Shown here: in pieces, positions 18,409 through 27,135 of the stretch
Layout: every line of letters starts with the position of its first letter
How positions within the stretch are numbered: position 1 is the first letter of the stretch
Made by a program: the position numbers and the translations under genes
From: Limnohabitans sp. G3-2
GTDB taxonomy: Bacteria > Pseudomonadota > Gammaproteobacteria > Burkholderiales > Burkholderiaceae_C
DNA length: 64,000 bases
Assembly (NCBI RefSeq): GCF_002778275.1
Contig: NZ_NESG01000001.1
Location: 186,001-250,000, forward strand
Reading direction: 5' to 3'
The notes under the pieces: model-generated
What the model was told of the DNA's origin: nothing
Databases searched by the model: none
The model's input: only the letters and a program-made list of their open reading frames with translations

Positions 18409-19760
18409 ACAACAACCTCGCTCATGTTGAGATAGCCTGACGACTGCAACAATTTAATGTGCTCAGCCACCGCACCACGCCCATTTTCCAAGAGCCGGAC
18501 TGCCCCCAATCTTTCCCGTTGAAGCCTTTCGGGATCGGTCAATATCGCGATCACATGGTCCAATGCGGCGCGCATGTCTTGCACTTGCGATGCAGCTCCC
18601 TCTTGCTTTGCCAAGGCAGCCGCCTCTGAAAAATTGAATGTATGAGGACCCATGATCACGGGACATTCACAAGCTGCTGCCTCAATGAGGTTTTGTCCAC
18701 CAAAGGGCTCAAAGCTACCGCCAAGCAAAGCAACGCGACTCAGCAAGTAATAGGCCTGCATTTCACCCAAGCTGTCACCCAGAATCACATCGGCCGATGT
18801 CACGATCAGCGCATCAGGCTTCCCGTCACCCCATGAGCTGCGACGAATGCAGCGCATTCCTGCTTGTTCGATTTGATCGTAGACCTCATGGAAGCGCTGA
18901 GGATGACGGGGCACCACAAGCCATAAAACATTGAGTGCCTTCAATTGCGCTGAACAATCTGGATGCGACTGCAAAGCTTGGATCCACAAAGACTCTTCCC
19001 CTTCGCGCGTACTCGCCAACATCACAAGGGGGCGGGAAGATAAAACCCCACGCCAGCGCTCTGCCAAAGTTCTGGCCTGCTCTGCAACAACCACATCGAA
19101 CTTGAGGTTACCCACCACACGGACATCCGGGCAACCTAATTTTTTCAATCGCTGCGCATCTGACTCTGATTGCGCCAACACCAAAGTCAAACCTCGATAA
19201 GCAGGACCCGCAAGAACTTTCCAACGCATGGCTTGTCGCCAAGATTTTTCACTCATACGGGCATTGATCAAACACAACGGCATACCCGCACGCTGGCAAG
19301 CCATAACCAGGCTCGGCCAGACTTCCGTTTCCATGAGCAACCCTATCCGAGGCTTGAAATGCTGCAAAAACTGATGTGTTGCCTGCGCTGTGTCCCAAGG
19401 CAACCAAGCCTGCACATCGTCAGGCTTCAACAACGACCGCCCCTGCACCAAACCAGTGGCAGTGCTGTGCGTCAACAGAAGACGCATGCCAGGAAAAGCC
19501 AAACGCAATGCGGGTAACAGCAACGCTGCGGCACGGGTTTCGCCCAAAGAAACAGCATGCAACCAGACGAAGCCTCCCGTGGGAATGTCACCCGCATACT
19601 GCCCAAAGCGCTGAGCCACATTCAACACATATTCTGGCTCTTTCTGCGCTCGCAGACGCAACTTGCGACGAAGCAAGGGCTGCAAAATTCTCAATACAAA
19701 ATCGTACGCGCTCAATGCCAAGCGCTCAACCAGAGTCCATTTGCAGCTTGCCTGCGACAT
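18405..19760 (-). CDS. waaA: 3-deoxy-D-manno-octulosonic acid (Kdo) transferase
   Basis: 451 residues from the ATG at 19760. It transfers Kdo from CMP-Kdo to lipid IVA, the first core step. An N-terminal membrane anchor is followed by the Glycos_transf_N domain (WLHAVSLGETRAA, LLTHSTATG, METEVWPS) and a GT-B C-terminal domain with LGDSLGEM and GGSFEPFGGQNLIEAAACECPVIMG (split by the family's conserved FGG–N–E pattern). The upstream GT4 stop overlaps this start as TGATG, and the GT2 gene overlaps the end, so all three are coupled. Confidence 0.95.
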   Translation of the reverse strand: MSQASCKWTLVERLALSAYDFVLRILQPLLRRKLRLRAQKEPEYVLNVAQRFGQYAGDIPTGGFVWLHAVSLGETRAAALLLPALRLAFPGMRLLLTHSTATGLVQGRSLLKPDDVQAWLPWDTAQATHQFLQHFKPRIGLLMETEVWPSLVMACQRAGMPLCLINARMSEKSWRQAMRWKVLAGPAYRGLTLVLAQSESDAQRLKKLGCPDVRVVGNLKFDVVVAEQARTLAERWRGVLSSRPLVMLASTREGEESLWIQALQSHPDCSAQLKALNVLWLVVPRHPQRFHEVYDQIEQAGMRCIRRSSWGDGKPDALIVTSADVILGDSLGEMQAYYLLSRVALLGGSFEPFGGQNLIEAAACECPVIMGPHTFNFSEAAALAKQEGAASQVQDMRAALDHVIAILTDPERLQRERLGAVRLLENGRGAVAEHIKLLQSSGYLNMSEVVV

Positions 19761-20839
19761 CAAGCTGTGGCCTTTTCAAATAATTGGCGATAAACCTGAC
19801 CAATGCCCTCGGCCTCTCGCGCCAGTGAAAAGTGCTCGGTGACACGCACACGCGCGGCCTCGCCCATATGGGCCGAATGCACCGGGTCAGCCATGACAGA
19901 CAACACAGCGCGGCTCAGGCCATCCACATCACCGGTATCCACCATTTCACCTGTTTCACCCGGTATGGCCAATTGGTCGAACGCTCCGGTACGAGAACAC
20001 ACCAGGGCACAACCCGTTGCTGCAGCCTCGAACGGTGTCAAGCCAAACGGTTCATAACGAGGACAGGCCACACACAACAGACAGCGCTGGTACCACAGGT
20101 GCACTTCGCCTGCGGGCACTTCACCCAAAAAGACAATGCGGTCATGCAAGCCCGCTGCATCGATCTGTCGCTGGAGGTCTTGTTGATAGGCTTGGTGTTG
20201 GGGTTGTGCCAAACCCGCGATCACGGCCGTCGCACCCGGCAACTGCGGCAAGGCCTGAATCATGGCGTGCACGAACACATCGCTGCCTTTGTCGGGGCGA
20301 ACCCGGCCAAACACTCCAATTCCGAACTGTCCCGGCAAGCCCGAGTCGGCCCATGCCTTCAGTTTGTCTGGGGGCGGACTGAATCGTGACAAATCAATCC
20401 CATGCGGTACCACTGCAGTGGTATTGGGCACGAAACTGGCGGCCAGGGGCGTGGTGGAGATGACCGCGTCCATTTTGGAAATCAACCAGCGCGGAAAGCG
20501 CCCGTGCAAATGCTGAGCGGCCGACGTAAAAACCAGTTTGATCGGCAAACCCAACACATCACGCGCAAAAATTGCCGCCATCATTTCAGGATCCCGCCGC
20601 ACATGCCATATGCGAAAAGATCTTCCTGCCGGCGGTTTGCGCGAAAGTTGGATCGCCTGACCCAGCGTCATGCCATTGATGCCATTGGACATGCGCGTGC
20701 CACAAAACCCTAAGCGCCAGTGCGTGGCCTGCAATGGCACAAGCGCATTGATGGTGGCAGACACGCCGGTATAGCGTTGCTTGAGATTGAACACGATGAC
20801 TTCAGGATCATCGCTCAGCAAAGAATCAGATGTATTCAT
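19760..20839 (-). CDS. Glycosyltransferase family 4 (LPS core type)
   Basis: 359 residues from the ATG at 20839, which has AAGAAG seven bases upstream; a TTG at 20857 is a weaker start. The C-terminal GT4 domain is clear: FGRVRPDKGSDVFVHAM, FLGEVPAGEVHLWYQR and CPRYEPFGLTPFEAAATG (E-x7-E). It resembles LpcC/WabG-type hexosyl transferases that extend the inner core. Its place directly before waaA in the same coupled operon supports core synthesis, but donor and linkage are unknown. Confidence 0.88.
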   Translation of the reverse strand: MNTSDSLLSDDPEVIVFNLKQRYTGVSATINALVPLQATHWRLGFCGTRMSNGINGMTLGQAIQLSRKPPAGRSFRIWHVRRDPEMMAAIFARDVLGLPIKLVFTSAAQHLHGRFPRWLISKMDAVISTTPLAASFVPNTTAVVPHGIDLSRFSPPPDKLKAWADSGLPGQFGIGVFGRVRPDKGSDVFVHAMIQALPQLPGATAVIAGLAQPQHQAYQQDLQRQIDAAGLHDRIVFLGEVPAGEVHLWYQRCLLCVACPRYEPFGLTPFEAAATGCALVCSRTGAFDQLAIPGETGEMVDTGDVDGLSRAVLSVMADPVHSAHMGEAARVRVTEHFSLAREAEGIGQVYRQLFEKATA

Positions 20840-20863
20840 GAATGATCTTCTTGACAACCCGAC

Positions 20864-22267
20864 TCAATGCGCCGAAGCGCCCACCTGCGCATCCGGTTTG
20901 ACCGAACGCAACAAAGCCAGCATATCGGTCTCGATGCGGTGCAAGGCTGCTTCGGTTTGCCCCTCAAAACGCAGCACCAGCACCGGCGTGGTGTTGGAAG
21001 CGCGAATCAAGCCAAAGCCATCGGGCCAATCCACCCGCAGGCCATCGATATCGGAGACTTGGGCTGGGGCACTGAAGGCGTTGGCCGCTTGGGCTTGCAA
21101 GGCTTTCGTCACCCGATGCGGCTCGCCTTCTGCGCAAGCCACGTTCAGCTCGGGCGTGCTGAAGCTGCTGGGCAGCGCATGGAGCACCACGTTGGCGTCT
21201 GGGCTTCGGCTCACAATCTCCAGCAGGCGGGCACCGGCATAGGTGCCGTCGTCAAAGCCGTACCAACGCTCTTTGAAAAAGATGTGGCCACTCATCTCGC
21301 CGCCCAAGGGGGCTTGGCCCCCTGCGGCTTCGATGGCCTTCATCTTGGCTTTGATGAGCGAGTGGCCGGTTTTGTACATCAAGGCCTGGCCGCCTGCCGC
21401 CTCGATGGCCGGGGCCAGGCGCTGCGAGCATTTCACATCAAACAAGACCGTGCCGCCGGGCACACGGCTGAGCACATCTTCCGCAAACAGCTGCATCTGG
21501 CGGTCAGGGTAAATGTTGTGACCGTCTTGGGTCACGATGCCCAAACGGTCACCGTCGCCATCGAAAGCCAAACCCAACTCGGCGCCTGTCGTTTTCAGGG
21601 CTTCCATCAGGTCCAGCAAGTTTTCGGGCTTGCTCGGGTCCGGGTGGTGGTTGGGGAACTCGCCATCGACCTCGCTGAACAACTCGATCACTTCGCAGCC
21701 CAGCGCACGAAAGATGGCGGGGGCCGAAGCACCCGCGATGCCGTTCCCCGAATCCACCACGATCTTCATCGGCCGCGCCAAGCGCACATCGCCCACGATG
21801 CGCTGTGTGTAGTCGGCCAAGACATCCAGCTGCCGGATGCCACCGCCAGCACACAGCTGCCAGCTTTCGGCTTCCATCATCTGGCGCAAAGCCTGGATTT
21901 CGTCGCCGTAGATGGCGCGACCGGCCAAGACCATCTTGAAACCGTTGTAGTCCTTGGGGTTGTGGCTGCCGGTGACCTGAATGCCACTTTGGCAAACGGT
22001 GTTGGCCGCAAAGTAGAGCATGGGGGTGGTGGCCATCCCGATGTCGATGACCTCCATACCCGAGGCCACCAGCCCGCGAATGAGCGCTGCCGAGAGGCTG
22101 GGCCCACTCAAGCGGCCATCACGCCCCACAGCCACCTGGGTCTGCCCCTCGGCCATGGCTTGGGTACCAAACGCTTTGCCCAGACCTTCGGCCACCGACT
22201 CGTTGAGCGTGGACGGCACCACACCCCGGATGTCATAGGCTTTGAAGATGGCAGCAGTCACTTGCAT
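20864..22267 (-). CDS. Phosphomannomutase/phosphoglucomutase (AlgC/ManB type)
   Basis: 467 residues from the ATG at 22267, giving the family's usual length and start (IFKAYDIRGVVPSTL). It interconverts hexose-6-P and hexose-1-P, feeding GDP-mannose or UDP-glucose synthesis. The phosphoserine loop is TGSHNPKDYNG, the metal loop DGDGDRLG, the sugar loop GGEMSGH and the phosphate loop RASNTTP. It is first in a minus-strand operon, 24 bases before the GT4 gene. The 244 bases upstream, shared with divergent ogt, hold no site I could identify. Confidence 0.92.
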   Translation of the reverse strand: MQVTAAIFKAYDIRGVVPSTLNESVAEGLGKAFGTQAMAEGQTQVAVGRDGRLSGPSLSAALIRGLVASGMEVIDIGMATTPMLYFAANTVCQSGIQVTGSHNPKDYNGFKMVLAGRAIYGDEIQALRQMMEAESWQLCAGGGIRQLDVLADYTQRIVGDVRLARPMKIVVDSGNGIAGASAPAIFRALGCEVIELFSEVDGEFPNHHPDPSKPENLLDLMEALKTTGAELGLAFDGDGDRLGIVTQDGHNIYPDRQMQLFAEDVLSRVPGGTVLFDVKCSQRLAPAIEAAGGQALMYKTGHSLIKAKMKAIEAAGGQAPLGGEMSGHIFFKERWYGFDDGTYAGARLLEIVSRSPDANVVLHALPSSFSTPELNVACAEGEPHRVTKALQAQAANAFSAPAQVSDIDGLRVDWPDGFGLIRASNTTPVLVLRFEGQTEAALHRIETDMLALLRSVKPDAQVGASAH

Positions 22268-22511
22268 GTGGAACCCGTTTGTACTCAAGTAAATAGCATC
22301 CATTGTAGGTGTCATTGCGCAGCTGGTATGCCCAAACAGGCGCGCAACACCCTGTCCGAAAATGTCCCGTGCTGTAGGTTTTTGGGACTAACATCCCTCG
22401 CATGCACGCCCCGCAGACACGGCCTTCAGACGATCCGCCATCGCCCCTACCCACGGCCAATGCGCACGCCAGGACAAGCCTCACCCCACCACTGCCCACG
22501 CCGGAGCAACC

Positions 22512-23009
22512 ATGAGCACATTCACCACCCGCACCGCCAGCCCTTTGGGCGAACTCACCCTCGCCTGCAGCGACCGGGGCCTGTGTGGCGTTTGGTTTGA
22601 GGGTCAACGCCATGGCCCAGAGGCGCAGCTTGTCCAAGGCTGGCAGAGCGCACCCGACCACCCACTGCTGCAAGCCACTGCGGCGCAGCTTAGCGACTAC
22701 TTTGCCGGGCGCAGAACCGTGTTCGATCTGCCCTTGGACCTGTCTCGCGGCACCGCCTTTCAGCAATCCGTTTGGCAAGGGCTGCTGGCCATTGCAGCGG
22801 GCACGCACCACAGCTATGGCCAGCTGGCCGCGCGCTTGAACAAACCCTTGGCCGTTCGGGCGGTGGGCGCGGCGGTGGGGCGCAATCCGGTGAGTATCAT
22901 CGTGCCTTGCCATCGGGTGCTGGGCAGCACAGGTCAGCTCACCGGATACGCCGGCGGCCTAGAGCGCAAACGTGCGCTGCTGCAACTCGAAGGCCACCCG
23001 CTTTCTTGA
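22512..23009 (+). CDS. ogt: Methylated-DNA–protein-cysteine methyltransferase
   Basis: 165 residues. It is a suicide repair enzyme moving the methyl group of O6-methylguanine to its own cysteine. The active-site motif is VPCHRV with C133. The DNA-binding wing (SYGQLAARL, then AVGAAVGRNPVSII) precedes it and GYAGGLERKRALLQLE follows. It lacks the Ada N-terminal regulatory domain, so Ogt is the best name. The EamA exporter follows 13 bases downstream, probably on the same mRNA. Confidence 0.94.
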   Translation: MSTFTTRTASPLGELTLACSDRGLCGVWFEGQRHGPEAQLVQGWQSAPDHPLLQATAAQLSDYFAGRRTVFDLPLDLSRGTAFQQSVWQGLLAIAAGTHHSYGQLAARLNKPLAVRAVGAAVGRNPVSIIVPCHRVLGSTGQLTGYAGGLERKRALLQLEGHPLS

Positions 23010-23022
23010 AAACCCACACCGA

Positions 23023-23919
23023 ATGACCTCTCCTCACGCCAAAGGCTGGCTGCCCGAGTTTTTGATCCTGGCCGCCATTTGGGGCGGCTCTTTCTTGTTC
23101 ATGCGCGCGGCCTCCATCGAGCTGGGCGCTTTGCCCACCGCCGCCATTCGGGTGGCGATTGCTTCTGTCTTCTTGCTGCCCATCCTGCTGGCCAAAGGCC
23201 ATTGGGCTCCATTGCGTCGGCATTGGAAACCCGTGCTGTTTGTGGGTGTGCTCAACAGCGGCATCCCGTTTGCTTTGTATTCCTTTGCGGTGATGCACAT
23301 CACCACCGGGTTTTCATCCATCCTGAACGCCACAGTGCCTTTGTTTGGCGCACTCGTCGCCTGGTTCTGGCTGGGGGACAAGCCCAGCGTGTCGCGCACC
23401 GTGGGTTTGGCCATCGGCTTTGGCGGCGTGCTGCTTTTGGCTGGTGGGCAAGCCAGCTTCAAGCCCAATGCCTCGGGCATCGCCCCCGCTTGGGCCGTGC
23501 TGGCTTGTCTGGCGGCCACCACCTGTTATGCGCTGGCGGCCAGCTTCACCAAAAAGCACATCCCCAGCCTGCCCCCTTTGGTCACCGCCACGGGCAGCCA
23601 GATAGGCGCCACCCTGGCATTGGCCTTGCCTGCCTTGTGGTTTCGGCCAGATCACTGGCCCAGCGCATCAGCCTGGTGGGCCTTGGGGGTGGTGGGGGTG
23701 CTGTGCACAGGCGTCGCCTACATCCTGTATTTCAAACTCATCGAAACCGCAGGGCCTGCAAGGGCCCTCACGGTCACATTTTTGGTCCCAGTTTTTGCCA
23801 TCGCCTATGGCGTGCTGTTTTTGGGTGAAACCGTCACCGCTGGGATGCTGCTTTGTGGCGGCGTGATCTTGGCAGGAACAGCCTTGTCCAGCGGCCTGGT
23901 CAAGCTGCCGGGGCGCTGA
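23023..23919 (+). CDS. EamA/DMT-superfamily transporter
   Basis: 298 residues from the ATG at 23023. Ten membrane helices are arranged as two EamA repeats: WGGSFLFMRAA at the start of the first, and the second beginning near PAWAVLACLAATTCYALAAS. The family exports amino acids or metabolites; the substrate is unknown. The stop lies 20 bases inside the 3' end of the convergent RlmN-like gene, so the two ends overlap tail to tail. Confidence 0.88.
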   Translation: MTSPHAKGWLPEFLILAAIWGGSFLFMRAASIELGALPTAAIRVAIASVFLLPILLAKGHWAPLRRHWKPVLFVGVLNSGIPFALYSFAVMHITTGFSSILNATVPLFGALVAWFWLGDKPSVSRTVGLAIGFGGVLLLAGGQASFKPNASGIAPAWAVLACLAATTCYALAASFTKKHIPSLPPLVTATGSQIGATLALALPALWFRPDHWPSASAWWALGVVGVLCTGVAYILYFKLIETAGPARALTVTFLVPVFAIAYGVLFLGETVTAGMLLCGGVILAGTALSSGLVKLPGR

Positions 23920-24952
23920 GCGGGCGATGAACGTGCACCCGCTGCACCCTTTGACCCCCCTCGCGTGCCCGCAATTGCCCACACCCCCCATCCACGTCCT
24001 GGCCTGCTGACTGGCGCAATTTGGTCAAAACGCCCCGCTGGTGCAAGTGGCGTGCGATCTCGGCCGCACGCGCCCAGCTGGGCCGCGCATAAGGCAAGTC
24101 AGGCACGGCGTTGTAGGGGATCATGTTCATGAGGGCGTATTTGCCCTTCAGCAGCCGCACGATCCCCTCGATCTCTTCGTCGCTGTCGTTCACGCCCTCG
24201 ATCAGCGTCCACTGGTACTGGATCGGGTAAGCGGTCGCGCGGGCATAGGCTTCGCCTGCTTCCACCAAATCCTGTGGGTCAAAGCGTGGTGCTCTGGGCA
24301 GCAACTGGACACGCAAGTCGGCCCGCGTGGTGTGCAGCGACAGCGCGAGGGCCGGCTTCACACGGCCGAGCGGCAAGCGCTCAAACACCCGCACATCGCC
24401 CACCGTCGAAAACACCAAATTTTTGTGCCCGATGTTGCCCACGGTGCCCAGCAGGTCCATGGCCTCCATCACCGCGTCCAGGTTGTGCGAAGGCTCACCC
24501 ATCCCCATGAAAACCACTTTTTTGACCGGCCGAAGGGTGCGCGCCAAGGCCACTTGCGCCACGATCTCAGCGCTGCCCACCTGACGGATCAGGCCTTCGC
24601 GTCCTGTCATGCAAAACACACAGCCGACCGCGCACCCCACCTGGGACGACACACACAGGCCGTCACGCGGCAGCAACACGCTTTCGACCGTCTGCCCGTC
24701 TTTCAAGCCCACCAGCAAACGGGCTGAACCATCTTGCCCAAGGTGATGTTCGCGAAGCGTGGCCAATCCGGCCAATTGAGCACTCAGCGCAGGCAAAGCC
24801 TCTCGCACCGCGGTGGGCATGAAGCTTTCCAGTGGCCTGCGACCGCTGTCTTGAGGCTTGGCCTGTGTCCACAAGCGCAGCACCCTTTGCTGGTGGTGCT
24901 CATTCGCACCCCACGCGCGCAAAAGGTCGCGGATGTCCTGAATGCTGTGCAT
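23900..24952 (-). CDS. RlmN/Cfr-family radical SAM RNA methyltransferase
   Basis: 350 residues. The radical-SAM cluster is C107-x3-C111-x2-C114 (GCAVGCVFC), and the two extra catalytic cysteines of the RlmN mechanism are at the expected places: C100 in GLCVSSQ and C324 in DVDGGCGQL. FMGMGEPSHNLD and LSLHTTRADLR are family signatures. RlmN methylates C2 of A2503 in 23S rRNA and A37 in some tRNAs. At 350 residues this is shorter than E. coli RlmN (384) and may be a paralogue of a standard rlmN elsewhere. It follows slyX by five bases. Confidence 0.85.
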   Translation of the reverse strand: MHSIQDIRDLLRAWGANEHHQQRVLRLWTQAKPQDSGRRPLESFMPTAVREALPALSAQLAGLATLREHHLGQDGSARLLVGLKDGQTVESVLLPRDGLCVSSQVGCAVGCVFCMTGREGLIRQVGSAEIVAQVALARTLRPVKKVVFMGMGEPSHNLDAVMEAMDLLGTVGNIGHKNLVFSTVGDVRVFERLPLGRVKPALALSLHTTRADLRVQLLPRAPRFDPQDLVEAGEAYARATAYPIQYQWTLIEGVNDSDEEIEGIVRLLKGKYALMNMIPYNAVPDLPYARPSWARAAEIARHLHQRGVLTKLRQSAGQDVDGGCGQLRAREGGQRVQRVHVHRPLSAPAA

Positions 24953-24957
24953 GGGTT

Positions 24958-25179
24958 TCAGTAATGCGGCGGAATTTCGTCCCGCAAGTTGCGTATTTCA
25001 GCGCCCCCGCCCGATTCGGGCAGGCGATCGCGCATTTGTCGCAGCTCCTGAATCAGCGCGTCGATTTGCAGTTGTTGGCGGTAGACCTGCGCGTTGAGTT
25101 GGTCCAGCAGGTCTTCGGTAAAACCTGCCTTGACTTCCAAGTCGACGAGGCGGTTTTCAATAGGGCTTGGGATTTCCAT
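24958..25179 (-). CDS. slyX: SlyX family protein
   Basis: 73 residues. It is a short coiled-coil protein of unknown function with the SlyX N-terminal pattern (IENRLVDLEVKAGFTEDLLDQLN) and the conserved PPHY at the very end. It is first of a two-gene minus-strand unit with the RlmN-like gene. Divergent to metK, with which it shares the 176-base intergenic region. Confidence 0.9.
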   Translation of the reverse strand: MEIPSPIENRLVDLEVKAGFTEDLLDQLNAQVYRQQLQIDALIQELRQMRDRLPESGGGAEIRNLRDEIPPHY

Positions 25180-25199
25180 AGGGTGTATTGGACATGATT

Positions 25200-25228
25200 T
25201 TGGACAGGGTTCTGACGTCCTTTATAAT
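25200..25228 (+). promoter_or_regulatory. Sigma-70 promoter of metK
   Basis: TTGGAC (25200–25205) and a perfect TATAAT (25223–25228) are separated by exactly 17 bases. Transcription should start near 25234–25236, at the first base pair of the leader structure below, which gives an untranslated leader of about 120 bases. Confidence 0.8.
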
Positions 25229-25230
25229 TT

Positions 25231-25290
25231 CTCATCGCCGAGTTATCTGAACTACTTGCAGGGCGATTCATAAATTCTGCTAAAGCGTTC
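25231..25290 (+). promoter_or_regulatory. Putative SAM-II-class riboswitch in the metK leader
   Basis: The leader folds as an H-type pseudoknot. P1 is ATCGCC (25234–25239) with GGCGAT (25262–25267). The loop pairs forward: GCAG (25258–25261) with CTGC (25277–25280), and GAAC (25249–25252) with GTTC (25287–25290). The conserved unpaired elements of SAM-II are present in order: TTGCA, then ATAAAT, then GCTAAA. I compared this with the SAM-II aptamer crystallised from a metX leader as I remember it, and SAM-V looks a poorer match. A SAM sensor before the SAM synthetase gene makes feedback sense. No covariance search was possible. Confidence 0.75.
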
Positions 25291-25293
25291 GCC

Positions 25294-25350
25294 AGGCTCC
25301 GGGTTTTCAGGGTCGGCAACGCCGAAAAACCACTGACAACACAGGAGCCT
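25294..25350 (+). promoter_or_regulatory. Ribosome-binding-site sequestering helix (expression platform) of metK leader
   Basis: AGGCTCC (25294–25300) is a perfect 7-base complement of GGAGCCT (25344–25350), which contains the metK Shine-Dalgarno; the ATG is at 25356. Between them lies a smaller hairpin, TCGGC (25313–25317) with GCCGA (25321–25325). The anti-SD segment begins three bases after the pseudoknot ends, so ligand binding could set whether the SD is free. There is no T-run, so control would be translational. Confidence 0.6.
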
Positions 25351-25355
25351 TTTTC

Positions 25356-26537
25356 ATGTCCAGCAATTTCCTTTTCACTTCTGAATCTGTTTCAGAAGGC
25401 CACCCAGACAAAGTGGCAGACCAAATTTCCGATGCCATTTTGGACGCGATCTTCGAGCAAGACCCGCGTTCACGTGTGGCTGCCGAAACCCTGACCAACA
25501 CGGGTCTGGTGGTGTTGGCTGGTGAGATCACCACCAACGCCCATGTGGACTACATCCAGGTGGCGCGCGACACCATCAAACGCATCGGCTACGACAACAC
25601 CGACTACGGCATCGACTACAAAGGCTGCGCCGTCATGGTGTGCTATGACAAGCAATCCAACGACATCGCCCAAGGCGTGGACCACGCGTCTGACGACCAC
25701 CTCAACATCGGCGCGGGCGACCAAGGCCTGATGTTTGGCTATGCCTGCTCTGAAACCCCTGAGCTGATGCCCGCCCCCATTTACTACGCACACCGTTTGG
25801 TCGAACGCCAAGCCCAGTTGCGCAAGGATGGCCGTCTGCCCTTCCTGCGCCCCGACGCCAAGAGCCAAGTGACCATGCGCTACGTGGACGGCAAGCCCCA
25901 CAGCATTGACACGGTGGTTCTGTCGACCCAACACAGCCCCGACCAAAGCGAGACAGCCACGAAGATGAAAGCCAGCTTCACCGAAGCCATCATTGAAGAA
26001 ATCATCAAGCCTGTCTTGCCCAAAGAGTGGCTGCAAGACACCAAGTACCTGATCAACCCCACTGGCCGTTTCGTCATCGGCGGCCCCCAAGGCGATTGCG
26101 GTTTGACGGGTCGCAAGATCATTGTGGACACCTACGGCGGCGCCTGCCCTCACGGTGGTGGCGCGTTCTCGGGCAAAGACCCATCGAAGGTGGACCGCTC
26201 TGCCGCATACGCTGCACGCTACGTGGCCAAAAACATCGTGGCCGCTGGCCTGGCCACACAGTGCCAAGTGCAGGTGGCTTATGCCATTGGCGTGGCACGC
26301 CCGATGAACATCACGGTGAACACCGCTGGTACGGGCGTCATCTCTGATGACAAGTTGTCCGCCCTGGTGGCCGAGCACTTTGACTTGCGCCCTAAAGGCA
26401 TCATTCAAATGCTGGACTTGCTGCGCCCCATTTACAGCAAGACCGCCGCTTACGGTCACTTTGGCCGAGACGAGCCCGACTTCACTTGGGAGCGTACCGA
26501 TCGCGCTGCCGCATTGAAAGCGGCTGCAGGACTGTAA
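25356..26537 (+). CDS. metK: S-adenosylmethionine synthetase
   Basis: 393 residues. It makes SAM from methionine and [22 protein letters not shown] in the N-terminal domain, [12 protein letters not shown] and the phosphate-binding [19 protein letters not shown] are all intact. The SD AGGAG lies eight bases before the ATG and is inside a potential masking helix. Promoter, leader and a downstream terminator bracket it as a single-gene unit. Confidence 0.97.
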   Translation: MSSNFLFTSESVSEGHPDKVADQISDAILDAIFEQDPRSRVAAETLTNTGLVVLAGEITTNAHVDYIQVARDTIKRIGYDNTDYGIDYKGCAVMVCYDKQSNDIAQGVDHASDDHLNIGAGDQGLMFGYACSETPELMPAPIYYAHRLVERQAQLRKDGRLPFLRPDAKSQVTMRYVDGKPHSIDTVVLSTQHSPDQSETATKMKASFTEAIIEEIIKPVLPKEWLQDTKYLINPTGRFVIGGPQGDCGLTGRKIIVDTYGGACPHGGGAFSGKDPSKVDRSAAYAARYVAKNIVAAGLATQCQVQVAYAIGVARPMNITVNTAGTGVISDDKLSALVAEHFDLRPKGIIQMLDLLRPIYSKTAAYGHFGRDEPDFTWERTDRAAALKAAAGL

Positions 26538-26573
26538 TTGCTTGAGTAGGGGCTGCAACGCCCTTCCAAAGCC

Positions 26574-26604
26574 AAGCCGCTCGGCGCAAGTTGAGCGGCT
26601 TTTT
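26574..26604 (+). terminator. Rho-independent terminator of metK
   Basis: AAGCCGCTC (26574–26582) pairs with GAGCGGCTT (26593–26601) around a 10-base loop and runs into TTTTT. It lies about 37 bases after the metK stop. Confidence 0.9.
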
Positions 26605-26677
26605 CAATGGTCTGGCTTCATCTTCAGGTCAGCAGCTTGATTCCTGCAGGTGAAGCCAGAAATCTCAAGCCCAAACG

Positions 26678-26717
26678 AAAAAAACCGCTGCAAATCAAAG
26701 ATTCACAGCGGTTTTTT
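26678..26717 (-). terminator. Terminator of the tRNA operon (symmetric hairpin)
   Basis: AAAACCGCTG pairs with CAGCGGTTTT (arms 26678–26690 and 26706–26717), with A/T tracts on both sides, so it can work in either direction. On the minus strand it begins six bases after tRNA-Asp and ends in a T-run, closing the gltX–tRNA transcript. Confidence 0.8.
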
Positions 26718-26722
26718 GCTTT

Positions 26723-26799
26723 TGGCGGAGTGGACGGGACTCGAACCCGCGACCCCCGGCGTGACAGGCCGGTATTCTAACCAACTGAACTACCACTCC
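26723..26799 (-). tRNA. tRNA-Asp (GTC)
   Basis: 77 bases including the encoded CCA. The acceptor stem is GGAGTGG with CCACTCC, the anticodon loop is CTGTCAC and the T-arm is GGTTCGAGTCC. It is last of three tRNA genes on this strand. Confidence 0.97.
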
Positions 26800-26855
26800 T
26801 GGTAGCTGTAACTTCTGCCAGATTGCTGATGCAACTGACCAAGTGCTACAAAACT

Positions 26856-26931
26856 TGGCGACCCTACGGGGATTCGAACCCCGGTACTCACCGTGAAAGG
26901 GTGATGTCCTAGGCCTCTAGACGATAGGGTC
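26856..26931 (-). tRNA. tRNA-Glu (TTC)
   Basis: 76 bases with encoded CCA. The acceptor stem is GACCCTA with TAGGGTC, the anticodon loop contains TTC (CTTTCAC) and the T-arm is GGGTTCGAATCCC. It lies downstream of gltX, the gene for its own synthetase. Confidence 0.97.
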
Positions 26932-26969
26932 ATAACCTGGACGGATTCTTGCGAATCATCTCGACACTT

Positions 26970-27045
<76 letters not shown>

Positions 27046-27105
27046 TTTGGTACAACGCTAAGCTAAAGAGCTTTTTCGTTATGCCTCGTTGGTGTCGAGA
27101 CTTGA

Positions 27106-27135
27106 ATTATAGACAGAAATTCAAGCGTTTTTCAA
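27106..27135 (-). promoter_or_regulatory. Promoter of the tRNA cluster, inside the 3' end of gltX
   Basis: On the minus strand TTGAAA (27135–27130) and a perfect TATAAT (27111–27106) are 18 bases apart. The −35 lies within the last codons of gltX. Transcription would start near 27099, about 54 bases before tRNA-Ala, so the tRNAs can be made independently of the upstream mRNA. Confidence 0.65.

Noticed and set aside
25257..25320. SAH-type riboswitch in the metK leader
   Set aside because: A CCAGGCTC-like string recalls SAH elements, but the rest of that consensus is missing. The pairing pattern and conserved loops fit SAM-II instead.
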